This document shows, one piece after another, positions 5,703 to 8,165 of a stretch of 8,165 bases of DNA. Origin of the DNA: Propionibacterium sp. GTDB taxonomy: Bacteria > Actinomycetota > Actinomycetes > Propionibacteriales > Propionibacteriaceae. Positions within the stretch are counted from its first letter, which is position 1, and each line of letters opens with the position of its first letter. The notes beneath the pieces are model-generated. The model saw only the letters and a list, made by a program, of their open reading frames with translations, ran no database searches and was not told the DNA's origin. The DNA is taken from positions 1 to 8,165 of the forward strand of contig JAAYZP010000482.1 in NCBI GenBank assembly GCA_012514785.1, written 5' to 3'. A program made the position numbers and the translations under genes.

Positions 5703-6854
5703 ATGACTGTCACTGCTCGTTCGGTGCTCACGCGCCGTGCACTCGCCCGGCTCCTGCTCGGCTGGGGCACCGTCGTCGCGATGCTGCTGCTCCGCCCCCT
5801 GCTGGCCCCACCCGTGCAGGCCGGGATCCTGGTCCTGGCGCTCGCCGCCATCATCGGCGTCATCCTGGTCTGCGCCTTCGGCGTCGTGCGCGAGGCCGAA
5901 CATCTGGCCCACCGGCTCGGCGACCCCTACGGATCGCTCGTGCTCACCATCTCCATCGTGCTCATCGAGGTGATCCTCATCGCGGCCGTGATGATGGGCC
6001 CCGGCGACACACCGACGATCGCTCGCGACTCCGTCATGGCCGTGTCGATGATCATCCTCAACCTGGTGATCGGCCTGAGCCTCCTCGTCGGCGGGCTCAA
6101 ACACGGCGGGATGACGCACAACCGCACCGGGACGTCCGCCTACTTCTCCATGCTCGTGGTGCTGTGCTCGCTGGCCTTCGCGCTGCCCGCCGTCATCGGC
6201 GATGGCGGCACCTATACGCCGGGGCAGGCCGTGCCCATCGTCGTGCTCACCATCGGCCTCTACGTATTCTTCCTCTGGCAGCAGATGGGCAGGCACGCCG
6301 GCGACTTCCGCGAGGTGCTGCCCCCGGCGCCGCGCCCGGACCTGGAGGAGGTCGTCGCCGACGCGGAGCGCCCCAGCGTGGTGGCGATCTTCCACGAGCA
6401 CCGCCCCGAGATCCTCACCCGCGTGATGCTCCTCGTCGTGACGGTGCTGCCCATCGTGCTCCTCTCCCAGGACATGGCCGTGCTGCTGGACGACGGGCTG
6501 GGCCGTCTCGGCGCGCCGGTCGCGCTGGCCGGCGTGCTCATCGCGATGATCGTGTTCCTGCCCGAGTCGATCACGTCGGTGCGAGCCGCGCTCGGCGGCG
6601 AGATCCAGCGGGTCAGCAACCTCTGCCACGGCGCCCTCGTCTCCACCGTGGGCATCACGATCCCCGTCACCCTGAGCATCGGCTTCTTCACGGACCGGAC
6701 CGTGGTGCTGGCGGAGTCGCCCACCAACCTCCTGATGCTCGGCGCCACGCTCCTACTGACGGTGGCCACCTTCGGCGGCAAGCGGGTGGGCGCGATGCAC
6801 GGTGCGGCGCACCTCGTGGTCTTCGCGATCTACGGCATCACGATATTCTCCTGA
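5703..6854 (+). CDS. chaA: ChaA-type Ca2+(Na+,K+)/H+ antiporter, CaCA superfamily
   Basis: The start MTVTARSVLTRRALARLLLG at 5703 gives 383 aa, close to E. coli ChaA (366 aa); an open frame extends upstream but only through the leader. About ten to eleven membrane segments are visible in two halves joined by a cytoplasmic loop (residues about 195-235, charged, PEILTR at its end). The inverted alpha repeats that bind cations are recognisable: GDPYGSLVLTISIVLIEVIL with Glu89, followed by the PTIARDSVMAVSMIILN stretch, and FLPESITSVRAALGGEIQRV with Glu288 plus N306. It should exchange Ca2+, Na+ or K+ for protons across the cytoplasmic membrane. A weak GGA lies seven bases before the ATG. The 90-aa gene follows after 19 bp with a strong ribosome binding site, so the two are likely an operon. 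The leader carries the ACGR hairpins, which raises the question of an organic cation such as guanidinium as substrate or signal. Confidence 0.85.
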   Translation: MTVTARSVLTRRALARLLLGWGTVVAMLLLRPLLAPPVQAGILVLALAAIIGVILVCAFGVVREAEHLAHRLGDPYGSLVLTISIVLIEVILIAAVMMGPGDTPTIARDSVMAVSMIILNLVIGLSLLVGGLKHGGMTHNRTGTSAYFSMLVVLCSLAFALPAVIGDGGTYTPGQAVPIVVLTIGLYVFFLWQQMGRHAGDFREVLPPAPRPDLEEVVADAERPSVVAIFHEHRPEILTRVMLLVVTVLPIVLLSQDMAVLLDDGLGRLGAPVALAGVLIAMIVFLPESITSVRAALGGEIQRVSNLCHGALVSTVGITIPVTLSIGFFTDRTVVLAESPTNLLMLGATLLLTVATFGGKRVGAMHGAAHLVVFAIYGITIFS

Positions 6855-6873
6855 GCGGAAGGAAGGGAGCGCC

Positions 6874-7146
6874 ATGGCGAGACGCGAGATCACGGCCGGG
6901 AAGGTCGACGGCGACGACCGCGCGGTGCGCTGGTTGACGCCTGTTGAGCACCTGCCCAGCGGCGTCGTCGTCCGGGCGCCGGGCACGCTGGGCCCGCTGC
7001 TGGACTACGGGGTGCTGACGGAGATCGTCGTCGACGACGCGGGCATCGTCACGCGGCTGGCCGAGCCGCACAGCTGGACCGAGCACGGACCGAGGATCCG
7101 CGACGCCGTGCGCATCGCCGCCGACCTCGACGGCTGGGAGGTCTGA
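6874..7146 (+). CDS. Hypothetical 90-aa protein, cotranscribed with the antiporter
   Basis: The ATG at 6874 is preceded by a strong purine-rich ribosome binding site (GGAAGGAAGGGAG, 6857-6869), 19 bp after the antiporter stop; the frame is open further upstream but only inside the antiporter gene. The 90-aa product is soluble, acidic and without cysteine-based metal sites. It reads as several beta strands (SGVVVRAPGTL, YGVLTEIVVDDAGIVTRL) followed by a helix (HGPRIRDAVRIAADL) and ends GWEV. I do not recognise the family. Its position suggests a role joined to cation transport or to the leader signal, but that is inference. The last two codons and the stop lie in the terminator hairpin shared with the facing gene. 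Confidence 0.75.
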   Translation: MARREITAGKVDGDDRAVRWLTPVEHLPSGVVVRAPGTLGPLLDYGVLTEIVVDDAGIVTRLAEPHSWTEHGPRIRDAVRIAADLDGWEV

Positions 7147-7164
7147 GCCGAACGCTCAGACCTC
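7138..7164. terminator. Bidirectional hairpin holding the stop codons of both convergent genes
   Basis: GAGGTCTGAG (7138-7147) and CTCAGACCTC (7155-7164) are perfect 10-bp arms with a 7-nt loop. The left arm carries Glu-Val-stop of the 90-aa gene, and the right arm carries Glu-Val-stop of the isomerase on the minus strand. The coding regions are only nine bases apart. There is no U-run. The symmetry and placement between convergent genes point to a shared terminator. Confidence 0.6.
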
Positions 7165-7870
7165 GGCCGGACTCCAGTCGGGCGGCTGGCGGAAGATGCT
7201 CGGTCGCAGGACCTCCACCGCGCGTCGGATGCCCTCCTCTGAGCTCACGATGACGTCCTCGTGCTCGATGCTGAGCGAACCGTCGTAGCCCACCGCTCGC
7301 AGCGCGTAGACGAAGTCCCGCCAGAACACCGCGCCGCCGGGATGTCCCTGGCCGAGCGTGACGTAGTTCCATGTTCGCCTGCCGGCCTCGGAGGGTGCCA
7401 AGGGGTCGAGGTTGACGCGGACGACGTCGTCGCCCACCGCGTCCTGCAGCCGAGGGAAACGCGCGGGGTTGTACACGAGCTGCCTGCCGTGCATCTCGAC
7501 GGCGAGCCGCACGCCCTTCCTCCGCGCGAAGCCCGCCAGCCCCTCCCAGTAGGGCAGTGCCACGTCCTCCCACTGGTGGCGCAGGATCCCGGCCGCCTCG
7601 GGGGGCCACGACGAGGTGACCCAGTTGGGCCGGCTGTCACCCTTCGCGCCCGGGAGCCCGGACATCAGCACCGCCGTCGGCACACCCAGTTCCGCGGCCA
7701 ACTCGACGGTGCCGCGCACCACCCGGTCGTGGTCCGCGCCCTCGACGGGGTGGAGCTGGTTGCCGTTGGCGTTGAGTGCGGTCAGGCGCAGCGCGCGTGC
7801 CTCCAGCTCGCGCGCCGCTCGGAACGCGCGCGTGCGCTGGCGCGCAGCTGTTCGAGGTCCAGGTGCGGTG
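7156..7870 (-). pseudogene. Sugar phosphate isomerase/epimerase (TIM-barrel, AP endonuclease 2 family), broken
   Basis: The frame carries clear family segments: LTALNANGNQLHP, LMSGLPGAKGDSRPNWV, HQWEDVALPYWEGLAGFA, VRLAVEMHGRQLVYNP, WNYVTLGQGH and LSIEHEDV, then SPAEV at the end. Three faults appear. First, the N-terminal part of the barrel (roughly 40 residues before APHLDLEQL) is missing, and the sequence upstream is a permease gene on the other strand. Second, APHLDLEQLRASARA is in a different frame from FRAARELEARALRLTALN; the shift falls at a (CG)4 run, 7825-7832, and one lost base would explain it. Third, VNLDP runs straight into a short linker and RRTWNY, whereas relatives carry about 45-50 residues there (DPSHLFW through an HAKD motif) including a metal ligand. 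The comparison is from memory. An ATG at 7914 lies in permease sequence and is not the real start. Relatives act on ketoses or inositol derivatives beside sugar ABC transporters. Confidence 0.68.
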
Positions 7871-7878
7871 CCGCGGAC
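7862..7878. other. Junction between two N-terminally truncated genes
   Basis: Left of about 7870 the minus strand reads isomerase (APHLDLEQL); right of about 7873 the plus strand reads permease (DQLPVLGVFVLIHLLL). The exact breakpoint cannot be fixed by eye. The site CCGCGG (7871-7876) lies in it. It may be an inversion breakpoint or an assembly or amplification chimera. Confidence 0.55.
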
Positions 7879-8165
7879 CAGTTGCCGGTGCTGGGCGTGT
7901 TCGTGCTCATTCACCTGCTGCTGACCCGGACGTCGCTGGGTCGGGCGATCTACGCCGTCGGCGGCAACCCGGAGGCCACCCGGCTCTCCGGCATCAACAC
8001 CGACCGCGTGCTCATCTTCGTCTACAGCGCCGCAGGCTTCGGCGCCGCGCTTGCGGGCATCGTCATCGTCGGCCGCTCCGGCGTGGCCAACCCGTCCGCG
8101 GGCATGTCCGGCAACTACGAGACCGACGCGATCGCGGCCTGCATCATCGGCGGCGCCTCGTTCAC
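7870..8165 (+). pseudogene. Sugar ABC transporter permease (RbsC/XylH type), N-terminus missing, runs off the right edge
   Basis: The open frame reads DQLPVLGVFVLIHLLLTRTS, then LGRAIYAVGGNPEATRLSGI, VLIFVYSAAGFGAALAGIVIVGRSGVANPSAG and YETDAIAACIIGGASF, the C-terminal half of a BPD_transp_2 permease of ribose, xylose or inositol importers. The GGNPEA and AIAACIIGGAS motifs are the family hallmarks. No in-frame ATG occurs until 8104, and the preceding DNA belongs to the isomerase on the other strand, so the first 150-200 residues are absent. The gene continues past the window. Isomerases of the neighbouring type are often encoded next to such permeases, so both fragments may come from one catabolic operon. 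Confidence 0.72.

Noticed and set aside
5544..6629. Minus-strand open frame of about 361 codons opposite the antiporter
   Set aside because: Composition is extreme (Asp, His, Glu, Arg) without domain features; the membrane protein on the other strand explains the openness.
5105..6937. Long plus-strand open frame of about 610 codons across doxX and the antiporter gene
   Set aside because: It runs antisense to doxX and out of frame with the antiporter, and is rich in Arg, His and Pro as expected of a shadow frame.
7873..7914. ATG at 7914 as the start of the isomerase
   Set aside because: This stretch is permease sequence on the plus strand; the isomerase homology stops near 7870 and is already in another frame there.

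Overview
The window is GC-rich (roughly 70% by eye) with compact genes. It holds DUF885, DoxX, VapBC and baeRF-type proteins, TANNNT -10 boxes set close to start codons, and two TTGTCCACA DnaA boxes. All of this suggests a chromosomal segment of a high-GC actinobacterium; I cannot name the genus. I see no rRNA, tRNA, CRISPR array, transposase or phage gene.

Layout, left to right. (1) 3-758 (+): the 3' part of a baeRF-type protein, a bacterial relative of eukaryotic/archaeal release factor 1. (2) 772-810: a perfect 39-bp palindrome between convergent genes. (3) 1462-811 (-): a VapBC toxin-antitoxin pair with an apparently leaderless promoter and a small inverted repeat. (4) 2929-1496 (-): a lipoprotein with a PQQ-like beta-propeller. 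(5) 2930-3223: an intergenic stretch with an inverted pair of actinobacterial-consensus DnaA boxes and a cluster of degenerate interspersed repeats. (6) 4882-3224 (-): a DUF885 predicted zinc peptidase. (7) 4883-5115: an intergenic stretch with inverted repeats and a short AT-rich island. (8) 5514-5116 (-): a DoxX-family membrane protein. (9) 5515-5702: a divergent promoter region. (10) 5703-7146 (+): a ChaA-type Ca2+/H+ antiporter followed by a 90-aa protein of unknown function. (11) 7156-8165: a damaged sugar-isomerase gene (-) joined head-to-head to a sugar ABC permease fragment (+), each without its N-terminal part.

The strongest unexpected signal is the leader of the antiporter gene. Two hairpins follow each other, each with an ACGR tetraloop closed by GG/CC pairs (ACGG, then ACGA), joined by a 13-nt linker and ending about 20 nt before the ATG. 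That is the architecture of the mini-ykkC / guanidine-II riboswitch. Here it stands before a ChaA-like cation/proton antiporter and a small unknown protein, in what looks like an actinobacterium. If confirmed, it would tie this pair to guanidinium or a related cation. This is inference from pattern and needs a covariance-model search and binding data.

The right end is a break in normal gene order. Seen against what I remember of its family, the isomerase has three lesions: lost N-terminus, a frameshift in a CG repeat, and loss of the segment carrying the HAKD-type motif. The permease begins mid-protein. The geometry is what an inversion between two co-oriented sugar-operon genes would leave, though an assembly or amplification chimera could look the same.
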